Shown here piece after piece: positions 1 through 7,891 of a stretch of DNA of 64,000 nucleotides. Origin of the DNA: Tellurirhabdus bombi (GTDB taxonomy: Bacteria; Bacteroidota; Bacteroidia; Cytophagales; Spirosomataceae). Numbering within the stretch: position 1 is the stretch's first letter; every line of letters starts with the position of its first letter. A program made the translations under genes and the position numbers. Location: contig NZ_CP090557.1 of the NCBI RefSeq assembly GCF_021484805.1, forward strand, positions 4,848,001 through 4,912,000. Direction: 5' to 3'. The notes below the pieces were generated by a model. The model ran no database searches. It worked only from the letters and a program-made list of their open reading frames with translations, and was not told the origin of the DNA.

Positions 1-598
1 GGGCAATAAAAATGGCTCTGAAAGGTCGGGTAGATCCCTGTTGGTTATCTGATTCCTTTCGCCGGAAAGAGGAAAAGGGTTTTCCGGCAGCCAACCCGAC
101 TTCCAGCGCTCTAATCACTCGTTGCGTGTTTTGCAGATCGGCGGTTTGCGCATACGTCGGGTCTAGCTCGCGCAATTGCTGCTGGAGTGGCTCTAGTCCC
201 TCCTTTTCGAGACGTTGCATCAACTCTTGCCGAATTGCCGGGTCAACCTGCGGCATATCGTCCAGGCCAAAGCAAACCGCATTGATATACAATCCTGTCC
301 CGCCAGAGAGGATAACAATCTCTTTTTCCTGGAACAATTGATCCAATACGGCCAACGCTTCCCGTTCGTAATGCCCCGCCCCCACCAAATCCGTGATACT
401 GTGTGAATTGATAAAATAATGCGGTACGCCCTGCATTTCTTCTGGACTTGGCTTGGCCGTGCCAATCGTTAGTTCCCGGTAAAGCTGCCGCGAATCCGCC
501 GAAACAACAGCAGTCTGTAAATCTTTCGCCAGTTGAACACAGAGCGCCGTTTTTCCGACCGCCGTGGGGCCGGCAACAACAAGTAAGGTCTTAGTCAT
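1..598 (-). CDS. miaA: tRNA dimethylallyltransferase MiaA (3' end cut by window)
   Basis: MiaA transfers a dimethylallyl group to N6 of A37 in tRNAs reading UNN codons. The frame starts at an ATG at 598 and runs open to base 1, so only about the first 199 residues are visible. The P-loop GPTAVGKT lies at residues 10-17. It is followed by the family signatures SADSRQLY and GTAKP and by the QNTQRVIRALEV segment. All are standard for MiaA, and no disruption is seen. The gene is separated from the convergently oriented upstream esterase unit by a strong hairpin at 618-646. Identity is firm; the C-terminal third cannot be checked here. Confidence 0.96.
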   Translation of the reverse strand, partial: MTKTLLVVAGPTAVGKTALCVQLAKDLQTAVVSADSRQLYRELTIGTAKPSPEEMQGVPHYFINSHSITDLVGAGHYEREALAVLDQLFQEKEIVILSGGTGLYINAVCFGLDDMPQVDPAIRQELMQRLEKEGLEPLQQQLRELDPTYAQTADLQNTQRVIRALEVGLAAGKPFSSFRRKESDNQQGSTRPFRAIFIA

Positions 599-617
599 AC
601 GTGAGGACAAAAATACA

Positions 618-646
618 AAACCCCGCCTTTTGAAAAGGCGGGGTTT
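618..646 (-). terminator. Rho-independent terminator-like hairpin
   Basis: A 14-base inverted repeat (AAACCCCGCCTTTT and AAAAGGCGGGGTTT) sits just past the stop of the minus-strand esterase gene. On the minus strand it ends in a short T run, so it most likely terminates that transcript before miaA. Confidence 0.8.
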
Positions 647-668
647 GCAGGCAATATTCAACCGAAGC

Positions 669-3626
669 TTAGCGCACAATGATTACACGGCGCGTTCCTG
701 AATCTGTTTCGGTTTGTACCTGTACGAGCACCACACCCGTAACGGACTCACCCAACTGGATTTCCTGCTTGTGGTACGTTCCGTCGCCCGTTAGCTCTTG
801 CTTCCAGAGCAGGTGACTCATTAGATCAACCACCCGAACCGTCATTTTCTGATTGCGTGGCGCAAAGAACTGCACCGTAAATCGACCATTGGACGGATTT
901 GGCGACACACTTAATTCGTCGGCAGCGAATGGCATCTCAACGCTTGCACCCGCTGCGGCACGGCGCGCCCGCGGATCGCTGGCAGCAAAACAGGCATATT
1001 GCGCAAAACCAACCGCTTGCAACCAATGAGGCGGCTTGAAACTCTGGCCACCCTGTAGAGCCGCAAACAGAATTCCGTTGTGAACATGAGCATAAATTGC
1101 TTCACCCCAACTCGTCGTCAACAGGTATTGACCATGCGTAAAGTTACAGCTCGGCGTGGTTGGCGGCTGCGGCGTTGGCGGTTCTGGAGTCGGTGGCTGC
1201 GGCGTTGGTGGTTGCGGAGTCGGCGGCTGTGGCGTTGGTGGTGTGCTTGTACCCGGACAGGCTGCCGTTGTCATTGGATTAGAGCCGCCCAGTTGAGCCG
1301 ACGTATTTCCTGCCGGACGTACGACAATGGTAATCGGCTGGCCCGTTTTGTATTGTGCTGGAATTTGCCAGAGGAATCCGCAATCGATTGGAATTCCGGC
1401 ATCGTTACCAAAGGCCGCCCGCACGTCTGCCCGACTAACCTGATTGGATTTGATCGTAGCGGCTTTCTGATTATTGATATAAATATCAAGGTCTACATAG
1501 CCTCCGCCGTTCTTAAATGCCCAGCCACTCACGGCATCACAGTTCGCCCCGTCCACATGACCCGTCGTTGGAACCGGAGTTGTTGTCGGTGGCTGCGGTG
1601 TTGGTGGTTCTGGCGTTGGCGGCGGTGGTGTGCTTGTACCCGGACAAGCTGCCGTTGTCGTTGGGTTGGAGCCGCCTAGTTGAGCTGTCGTGCTGCCCGT
1701 TGGCCGAACCAGAATAGTCAATGGCTGACCCGTTTTGTATTGCGCTGGAATCTGCCAGAGGAACCCGCAATTGATGGGAATACCCGCATCATTACCAAAC
1801 GCAGCCCGCACATCCGCCCGATTGGTCTGATTAGCGGTAATGGTCGCCACCTTCTGATTATTGATGTAGATATCCAGGTTGGAGTAGCCTCCTCCAGAAG
1901 TAAATGACCAGCCACTGACGGCATCACAGTTAGCCCCGTCCACGTGGCCCATCGTACTTACAGGCGTACAACCGCCCGTATCATTCATAATAACATAAGG
2001 GTAATTTATTGACTGCGTCAGGACATAGTTCCCTTCTCTATTTCGCAAGAGGGCGCGGTATTTACCCTTTAAAAAGCCGGTTTGCTGCGGATCACTAGCC
2101 TGACTGGTAAACGTGGCGCTGGCCCGAACGGGAGCATCCCCATCAAATACATCGAAATCCCTTCCCCACGTATAAGAGGAGAAACCTGCTGGCGCTTCCA
2201 CTGTTTTTCCGTTATCAGCAATGCGCAGGCTTCTGGGCTCAGTCCCTAAATCTTGCACCGTAACCAGACCGCTGCCTGGATTGGTACACAAACTGATGAT
2301 CGGCCTGGCCCAGCGTGCTGCTACTGAATCCAGTCCAAGCTCGTTGAAGTGCGTCGGTTCACCACCACCAGTACGGCGATAGGCAGGACCAAATACGTCC
2401 GTTTCGGGACCGGCGTAAATCTGGCTAAGACCCGATGAGGTTAAAACCGCATTTTGGCCACCAATTACACTTGCTGAGGCATTGCCTTCAATATAAGATG
2501 TCCGGGCTACTACCCAAGGGACGGGATGATTAGGTAATAATTGGCGGGTTTTCTCAATTACCCATTTGAATTTCTGCTGGTATTCGCTAGCGTTGCGAAT
2601 GTAACGTTTCTCTGCATTGCCATTTCCTGAACCCAGGGGCAACGGTGCCAGCGGCGTTGTCAACGCTTCGTCGTAAAGGATGCGATCTGCCCAGCTAGGT
2701 TCTTTTTCCTGAGCGGCCTTTGTGTCTGTTTCGCCCTGCATCCAGAGCACTGCCCGTAGCCCATACGTCGAGGCATAAACCTGGAACAAACTTGAAAAAA
2801 AGTGGAAAGGCGCACCAGGCCGGTAACGCTGAAACCCTCTGGACTCAACCGTATTGTCTGCCGATTGACCAAAACCGGACGTACGGGCTTTGGGGTCTGT
2901 TGAAGTAGCCCAATTCGTGATGGTTGTTCCGTAGTAAGCAGAATTAAGGAAAGCAACCGGTACCTGACAAGCCTGGGCAACCTTAGCGCCCACAGCCGCC
3001 CAATACCAAAGTGAGTTGCCCAAAGGTCCTATTTTTCCCGCCTCTTTCACCGAAACCATCCGGCTAATGCGTCGGTAGGATTCTCGCAGGCGCGTCGGAT
3101 CTTCTTTTTCAAAATCTGGAATCTGGTCGGGCGATACCCGAACCGCATCCAGCAGCTGCGTACTGGGAGCCATCATGCCGTTAAGTCCCTGCGCATTGGA
3201 CTGGCCCGCAATGATAAACACTTCCCCAACGCCCACTTTCCGTTTGTTCTCGTAGATGGGTTTGTTACAAGGGTTGCCCGAGCCTGGTTCTGCCCGAACT
3301 GTAAGCTCATACCAGCCTTTCGCTACGGTTCGCTCGCCGGTAAAGATTGTTCCCTGCTGGGTTAAAGTAATGGTAATGGGTGCATCGCCGGTTGGCGCTC
3401 CGTTATCAAGACTCAATTTCCGAAGCGAGGCAGTAGCTGTATAAGAACCCTGCGAGAAAGAAAGTGAATTTAAGTCTCCCTGCACAATGATTTTGCCTTG
3501 ATCCTGCGCATTACGCTGATAAACAGCGCCTTCAATAGGGGAGCTAACGGTAAGGGTCTGGGCCTGAAGTGGCCTTATCAGACAGATAAACGATACGAAA
3601 AATAAGGTTCGTAAAATGTGCTTCAT
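669..3626 (-). CDS. Secreted SGNH/sialate O-acetylesterase-like protein with duplicated domain and T9SS tail
   Basis: A 985-residue exported protein. Residues 1-23 form a signal peptide. The esterase part has the SGNH/SASA hallmarks: the nucleophile block AGQSNAQG (Ser143), LWMQGE (295-299) and the catalytic His in EPTHFNE (His426). This points to a carbohydrate ester hydrolase; the true substrate is unknown. Two almost identical units of about 107 residues follow (560-667 and 689-795), each starting GHVDGANCDAVSGW and joined by Pro-Thr linkers. They resemble the C-x-x-I-x-GWAWD-type surface domains common in Cytophagales. Residues about 903-985 (SVSPNPSNGRF onward) are a Por/type IX sorting domain, so the protein should cross the outer membrane. 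Confidence 0.85.
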   Translation of the reverse strand: MKHILRTLFFVSFICLIRPLQAQTLTVSSPIEGAVYQRNAQDQGKIIVQGDLNSLSFSQGSYTATASLRKLSLDNGAPTGDAPITITLTQQGTIFTGERTVAKGWYELTVRAEPGSGNPCNKPIYENKRKVGVGEVFIIAGQSNAQGLNGMMAPSTQLLDAVRVSPDQIPDFEKEDPTRLRESYRRISRMVSVKEAGKIGPLGNSLWYWAAVGAKVAQACQVPVAFLNSAYYGTTITNWATSTDPKARTSGFGQSADNTVESRGFQRYRPGAPFHFFSSLFQVYASTYGLRAVLWMQGETDTKAAQEKEPSWADRILYDEALTTPLAPLPLGSGNGNAEKRYIRNASEYQQKFKWVIEKTRQLLPNHPVPWVVARTSYIEGNASASVIGGQNAVLTSSGLSQIYAGPETDVFGPAYRRTGGGEPTHFNELGLDSVAARWARPIISLCTNPGSGLVTVQDLGTEPRSLRIADNGKTVEAPAGFSSYTWGRDFDVFDGDAPVRASATFTSQASDPQQTGFLKGKYRALLRNREGNYVLTQSINYPYVIMNDTGGCTPVSTMGHVDGANCDAVSGWSFTSGGGYSNLDIYINNQKVATITANQTNRADVRAAFGNDAGIPINCGFLWQIPAQYKTGQPLTILVRPTGSTTAQLGGSNPTTTAACPGTSTPPPPTPEPPTPQPPTTTPVPTTGHVDGANCDAVSGWAFKNGGGYVDLDIYINNQKAATIKSNQVSRADVRAAFGNDAGIPIDCGFLWQIPAQYKTGQPITIVVRPAGNTSAQLGGSNPMTTAACPGTSTPPTPQPPTPQPPTPQPPTPEPPTPQPPTTPSCNFTHGQYLLTTSWGEAIYAHVHNGILFAALQGGQSFKPPHWLQAVGFAQYACFAASDPRARRAAAGASVEMPFAADELSVSPNPSNGRFTVQFFAPRNQKMTVRVVDLMSHLLWKQELTGDGTYHKQEIQLGESVTGVVLVQVQTETDSGTRRVIIVR
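1242..1562 (-). repeat. Second copy of duplicated domain
   Basis: Encodes residues 689-795. It differs from the first copy at scattered positions only (for example WAFKNGGGYVD against WSFTSGGGYSN). A PPTPQ/PPTPE repeat linker built from 15-base units follows, at about 1148-1240. Confidence 0.85.
1626..1949 (-). repeat. First copy of duplicated about 107-residue domain
   Basis: Encodes residues 560-667 of the esterase-like protein (GHVDGANC through CPGTST). It matches the copy at 1242-1562 almost residue for residue (RADVRAAFGNDAGIPI and GFLWQIPAQYKTGQP are shared), pointing to a recent internal duplication. Confidence 0.85.
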
Positions 3627-3701
3627 AGTACTAAGTTAAATTGCAAAGATTGTTGAAATGACCGGACTCTGGCGATTAGGTCATTTAAAACTTATTAAAC
3701 G

Positions 3702-4616
3702 CTACGGACACTCGTATTCAAAACCCCTCACGTTGACCCCACCCCTTACTTCTTCGATCAGATACTGCGGATTGCGCACCAGACCAGTGGTAATCTGTCG
3801 GCGAACTAACCCTTTTTGATCAAACAGGTAGTGGTAATGCGTTTCGAAAAGAAGGCCATCTCCAAAGCCATTGCCTTTGCTACTTAGCAAAACGCTCATG
3901 GGCAGATTCTGGCTACTATTTCCATTGGTTGTATTGATTGAGGGCAGGTTAGGCCGGCTCGTGTTGTAGATATACGACCGAATCAGCGAATCGCCAGTGG
4001 CATACGTTGACAGCCAAATCTGTTGCGTTTGGTTACCCGCTTCGTATAAATTGTGTTCGTATAAGCGCCCCGTTGGCAGACTGACACTCCCATAATACGT
4101 TTTGGTCCGTTGGCCCCGTGCGTTGTATTCATAAAAAACATCCTGCGCTTCGCCCGCTCTTTTGGGCATGGCGGTCACGTGACTTTTGCTGTTAATTGGC
4201 GCAACTGTAGTTTCGTCGGTCAAAACAGTTCCATCGGTGCGCTTGGAAACCAGGTGTTGCGAAACTGTCGTAGCAGTATAACCAAAACTCAGGACTTCGT
4301 TAACGCCACTGCTTTCCGTCCGAATCTCACTGATTCTGCCCTGGCTGTCGTAGCGGTACGTGAATGTATGAACCCGGCCAACCTTTATTTTCTGACCTCC
4401 ATCCAGGGTAATTGTTTCGGCATCAGGCCAATTGTCACCATCTTTCATGGCCATTTTGAACGTTTCCTTCACAATCCGGCAGGTTGCAGATGGGTGCGGT
4501 AAATTGGTTGGATCGCTAACCAGACGGTCTTCGGGTGGTGTCCGATCCCGATCACGCTTGCAAGCCAATGAAATAAGCACCGCCAGTAATAGAGACGTAT
4601 AGATTGATAAGCGCAT
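3702..4616 (-). CDS. Hypothetical lipoprotein with YD-repeat-like segments
   Basis: The ATG at 4616 gives 304 residues; a TTG two codons upstream is less likely. The N-terminus has a signal sequence ending in a lipobox-like LISLAC, followed by charged KRDRDRTPP, so a membrane-anchored lipoprotein is likely. The body contains FTYRYDSQGRISEI, VFYEYNARGQRTKTY and similar phrases, like the beta-strand YD/RHS-type repeats seen in many Bacteroidota surface lipoproteins. No catalytic motif was recognised. It is transcribed in the same direction as the esterase-like gene downstream (75-base gap). The function is unknown. Confidence 0.7.
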   Translation of the reverse strand: MRLSIYTSLLLAVLISLACKRDRDRTPPEDRLVSDPTNLPHPSATCRIVKETFKMAMKDGDNWPDAETITLDGGQKIKVGRVHTFTYRYDSQGRISEIRTESSGVNEVLSFGYTATTVSQHLVSKRTDGTVLTDETTVAPINSKSHVTAMPKRAGEAQDVFYEYNARGQRTKTYYGSVSLPTGRLYEHNLYEAGNQTQQIWLSTYATGDSLIRSYIYNTSRPNLPSINTTNGNSSQNLPMSVLLSSKGNGFGDGLLFETHYHYLFDQKGLVRRQITTGLVRNPQYLIEEVRGGVNVRGFEYECP

Positions 4617-4647
4617 AGGCAAACGTTTATAAAACCCTACTTCTGTA

Positions 4648-4678
4648 TTGGGTAGAACTGCAAATCTCAGTACCTTTC
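4648..4678 (+). promoter_or_regulatory. Bacteroidota-type promoter, TTG-N20-TACCTTTC
   Basis: TTG at 4648-4650, a 20-base spacer and TACCTTTC at 4671-4678 match the Bacteroidota consensus at all but one position. It lies 24 bases before the ATG at 4702. It also explains why the TTG at 4648 should not be used as a start codon. Confidence 0.55.
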
Positions 4679-4701
4679 GTCAACTATCCTACCATCTTTC
4701 A

Positions 4702-5403
4702 ATGGAATCATCGAATTTTCTAGTTATACTACTCGCGCTAGCTTTAGGAAGCGTTGGTGGTATAGCGGTCAATAATTGGCTTCAGCAAAAGAAATCGACT
4801 CTGAAAAGTGGCTTACAGACCCGTGAAACCCGTATTGAAGCCACCCTTTTGCTGGAACGTATCGAAAAAGTTTTTAAGGTAGTAATGGCTGAAGGCTACT
4901 TTTCGGAGATCTTGAGTTACCAGGATGTCAAGAAAATTCTTGGTATTCTGAACGATGAAAAAAAAGCGCTGATCATTGCCAAAGCCAAGGTATTGGTTGG
5001 GTATGATTTCGGGAAAATGCGCTTTCGGCAAGTAGACCCTAATTCCGATTCAAAAAAACTCATTATTGAGTATTTTCCCGAGCCCGAAATTCTGTCCATT
5101 GATACCGACTATAAATTTTACGACATCGATCCGGGTTACCTGAATTATTTCAAGAGCGAAGACTACACCCGCCTCCTCGACGAAGCCAAAAAAACCATGT
5201 ACGAACGGGCCATGCAAAGCGATCTGCCCCGCATTGCAAACAATCAGATTCAATATATGATTTACCAGTTGGCTGATTCAATGGGCTGGCAGATTGAACT
5301 TCCTCCTGCTGAACAACAAAAGCTTGACAGCCTCACCGAGCATTACGATGAACTCAAGGCTCACCCAAAGGCGCTGCCCGACAATACATTGACACCTGAA
5401 TAA
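4702..5403 (+). CDS. Hypothetical membrane-anchored protein
   Basis: A 233-residue protein from the ATG at 4702. An upstream TTG in the same frame falls inside the predicted promoter and was rejected. One N-terminal hydrophobic helix (FLVILLALALGSVGGIAV) acts as a membrane anchor with no cleavage site. The rest is soluble and rich in charged helices, with no recognised domain. It is the first gene of a probable unit with the M1 peptidase (11-base gap) and the VOC protein. The sequence gives no hint of activity. Confidence 0.7.
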   Translation: MESSNFLVILLALALGSVGGIAVNNWLQQKKSTLKSGLQTRETRIEATLLLERIEKVFKVVMAEGYFSEILSYQDVKKILGILNDEKKALIIAKAKVLVGYDFGKMRFRQVDPNSDSKKLIIEYFPEPEILSIDTDYKFYDIDPGYLNYFKSEDYTRLLDEAKKTMYERAMQSDLPRIANNQIQYMIYQLADSMGWQIELPPAEQQKLDSLTEHYDELKAHPKALPDNTLTPE

Positions 5404-5414
5404 CGGATCAGATT

Positions 5415-7415
5415 ATGCGTACTTATCTTTACTTATTTCTTTTTCTTGTTATTCCTTTCGTCACCAGCGCCCAAACGCCCAGTGATGCCATAGAGGCCTG
5501 TCGCGAAGCTAAAGTACGTAGCTTTGGAAGTTTGCAAAAAGGGGCACAGGGCGCCCGAATGCAGTATCCCGGCGATGCAAGCATTGATGTTAATTACTAT
5601 AAACTAGATCTTAACATTACGTATACTCCCCAATACCTGCGGGGCGTAGCCACCGTCAAGATCAAGTCTCTTAACGCCAACCTCACCTATTTTTACCTGG
5701 ATTTCAATAATGTACTGCGCGTTGATTCCGTAAAATCCGGGACTGCAAAATTGACTTACCAAGTAGACAAAGGCCAGCTTCTTATCACGCCGACACGTCC
5801 TCTGGCTAAAGACGAGTTTGTAACCGTGGTTGTTTATTATCAGGGGAAACCCGACAACAGCCAGGGCAGTTTTTCATTCGGAACGCACGGCCCCAACAAC
5901 GACCCGGTAATCTGGAGCCTGAGTGAGCCTTACGGTGCCCGCGACTGGTTTCCCTGCAAAGATACCCCCGCCGACAAAGCGGACTCCTCCGATATCTGGA
6001 TTACGGCTCCGCGCTTCTTTACGTCGGTCTCCAACGGCACGCTGGAAGGCATCATCAACAACGCCGACAGTAGCCGAACTTACCGCTGGCGCAACCGCTA
6101 CCCCATCGCGCCCTACCTGATTTCGGTTGCCATGAGTAATTACACCCGCATCGACCAAACGTTTCGTCCTACGCCTACAGACTCGATGCCGGTGACGCAT
6201 TATGTTTACCCGGAAGCAGCGACTGCCCTGCTGCGGACCAGCGTGGAAGAAACAACGCGTATGCTGAGTTTTTTCTCCGATTATTTTGGCCCTTACCCCT
6301 TTCTGAAAGAAAAGTATGGCCATGCGCAATGCGGTTTTGGCGGTGGAATGGAACACCAGACGATCAGCTCCATGGGCGGATTTACGCAAAACTTGATCGC
6401 GCATGAACTTGCTCACCAGTGGTTTGGCGACAAAATCACCTGCCAGACCTGGGAACACATCTGGCTCAACGAAGGCTTTGCTTCCTACGCCGAAGCGTTG
6501 TACCAGGAGTCGGTGCGCGGACAGGCTGGCTACCAGGCCACCATTAATAGTTTTATGAACCAGGCTTACAACGCGCGGGGAACGCTGTATGTGCAGAATA
6601 TCAATAGCGTGAACGAAATCTTTAACTCCAACCGCACGTATGCCAAAGGGGCCGTGGTGCTCCACATGCTTCGGGGTATGGTTGGTGACATCAAGTTCAA
6701 AGAGATCCTAAAGAGCTATTCCAGATCGTCACGTGCCTATAGTACGGCTACTACAGAAGACTTTGCTGGTATTGTCTTTCAGGTATATGGGCGGTCACTT
6801 GACTATTTTTTCAAGCAATGGATTTACGGCGAAAGCTACCCAACCTACCGCGTCACCTGGAGTGGCACCCCCACCGGAGACCCCAACCAATGGGCTTTGC
6901 AGTTGCGGTTGGAACAAACAACCAATACTACCAACCCAACCGCCTTTATGATGCCCATTCAGGTCCGGGTTGCAACCACCGCAGGCGACACAACCATGAC
7001 GGTTTTCAACGCCAGCGCCGACCAGACTTTCAACTTTACCGTAAAAGCCCAGCCTAGGGCCATCGTTCTGGATCCCAACAACTGGATTTTGAAGCGTGTC
7101 GCATCCGTTACAGACGCCTCACCCCCATTGGTTACCAATACGAATGAGCCTGTTTTGGCTACTGCGATAACAGTTTTGCCCAATCCGGTTACTGGTCTAC
7201 TTCGTGTTGAGGTAGCGGCTACCCAAACGTTCAAATCCCGGCTGGCTCTGGTTGATATATTGGGTCGTGAAGTGGCAGCCTTACCAGAACAAACATTTCC
7301 CACGGGCCGCAAATTGGTCGACTGGGACGTAATGCATTTACCCACGGGACGGTATACGCTCCTGATTAACAATGGCGAAAAACGCCTGACCCAAACTGTA
7401 TTAGTTGTTAAATAA
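5415..7415 (+). CDS. Secreted M1-family metallopeptidase with T9SS domain
   Basis: A 666-residue zinc aminopeptidase-like protein with a signal peptide (1-19). The zinc site is complete: HELAHQWFGD at 330-339 (His330, Glu331, His334) and NEGFASY with Glu353. The substrate-anchoring loop reads GGMEH (310-314) instead of the textbook GAMEN, so exopeptidase specificity may differ. Residues about 585-666 (VLPNPVTGLLRVEV to the end) form a Por-type sorting domain, so the enzyme is probably released or surface-attached by the type IX system. It may take part in peptide scavenging. It follows the 4702-5403 gene closely and precedes the exported VOC gene by 17 bases. Confidence 0.92.
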   Translation: MRTYLYLFLFLVIPFVTSAQTPSDAIEACREAKVRSFGSLQKGAQGARMQYPGDASIDVNYYKLDLNITYTPQYLRGVATVKIKSLNANLTYFYLDFNNVLRVDSVKSGTAKLTYQVDKGQLLITPTRPLAKDEFVTVVVYYQGKPDNSQGSFSFGTHGPNNDPVIWSLSEPYGARDWFPCKDTPADKADSSDIWITAPRFFTSVSNGTLEGIINNADSSRTYRWRNRYPIAPYLISVAMSNYTRIDQTFRPTPTDSMPVTHYVYPEAATALLRTSVEETTRMLSFFSDYFGPYPFLKEKYGHAQCGFGGGMEHQTISSMGGFTQNLIAHELAHQWFGDKITCQTWEHIWLNEGFASYAEALYQESVRGQAGYQATINSFMNQAYNARGTLYVQNINSVNEIFNSNRTYAKGAVVLHMLRGMVGDIKFKEILKSYSRSSRAYSTATTEDFAGIVFQVYGRSLDYFFKQWIYGESYPTYRVTWSGTPTGDPNQWALQLRLEQTTNTTNPTAFMMPIQVRVATTAGDTTMTVFNASADQTFNFTVKAQPRAIVLDPNNWILKRVASVTDASPPLVTNTNEPVLATAITVLPNPVTGLLRVEVAATQTFKSRLALVDILGREVAALPEQTFPTGRKLVDWDVMHLPTGRYTLLINNGEKRLTQTVLVVK

Positions 7416-7432
7416 CCCTATTTTCCTTTTCG

Positions 7433-7879
7433 ATGAAAAAAGTTTTTTGCCTCTTTCTTTTGAGTACACTTACAGCGACGGTGTCTTTTTCGCAAACGGC
7501 ACCCGCCAAGTTAGGCATCACTGGCCACAACCACCTGGCTTTGCAAGTAAAAGACATTCAGGCGAGTACTGCATTTTACCGCGATATTGTCGGGCTGGCA
7601 CCCATTCCGGTTCCGGACAATCTGAAAGCCATCCGCTCCTGGTTTAGCATTGGCAACGGTCAGCAAGTTCACCTCCTGGCCGGACGGACTCAGCCTATTT
7701 TTCACGACCGTAACGGGAGCCACATCGCGCTCTTTGTGGAATCAATCGACAAATCCGAGCAGTTTTTGAAAGCGCAAAATGTAACCTTCCACAAACAGGT
7801 TCGTTTCGACGGCGTTGTTCAAATTTACTTTCCTGATCCCGACGGTTACCTTATTGAGCTGAATCAGGGAGGGAAGTAA
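7433..7879 (+). CDS. Exported VOC (glyoxalase/bleomycin-resistance) superfamily protein
   Basis: 148 residues starting at the ATG at 7433. A clear signal peptide (MKKVFCLFLLSTLTATVSFSQ) precedes a single VOC unit: GHNHLALQVKDIQASTAFYR, then SHIALFVES and FPDPDGYLIELNQ. The His and Glu at the usual VOC metal positions are present (His in NHLAL, His in SHIAL, Glu in LIELN). Reaction and substrate cannot be told from sequence. Most VOC proteins are cytosolic, so the periplasmic location is worth noting. It probably shares a transcript with the peptidase upstream. Confidence 0.85.
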   Translation: MKKVFCLFLLSTLTATVSFSQTAPAKLGITGHNHLALQVKDIQASTAFYRDIVGLAPIPVPDNLKAIRSWFSIGNGQQVHLLAGRTQPIFHDRNGSHIALFVESIDKSEQFLKAQNVTFHKQVRFDGVVQIYFPDPDGYLIELNQGGK

Positions 7880-7891
7880 CAAGCACTGTGT

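Noticed and set aside
1148-1240. Short regularly spaced repeats that might suggest a CRISPR-like array
   Set aside because: They are 15-base codon repeats for PPTPQ/PPTPE in a coding frame with no unique spacers.
1080-1679. A Trp/Arg/Cys-rich 199-codon plus-strand frame
   Set aside because: It is the reverse reading of the Pro-Thr linkers and repeats of the esterase gene.
5874-6665. A 263-codon minus-strand open frame
   Set aside because: It lies opposite the zinc site of the M1 peptidase, which is certain. No motif is visible.
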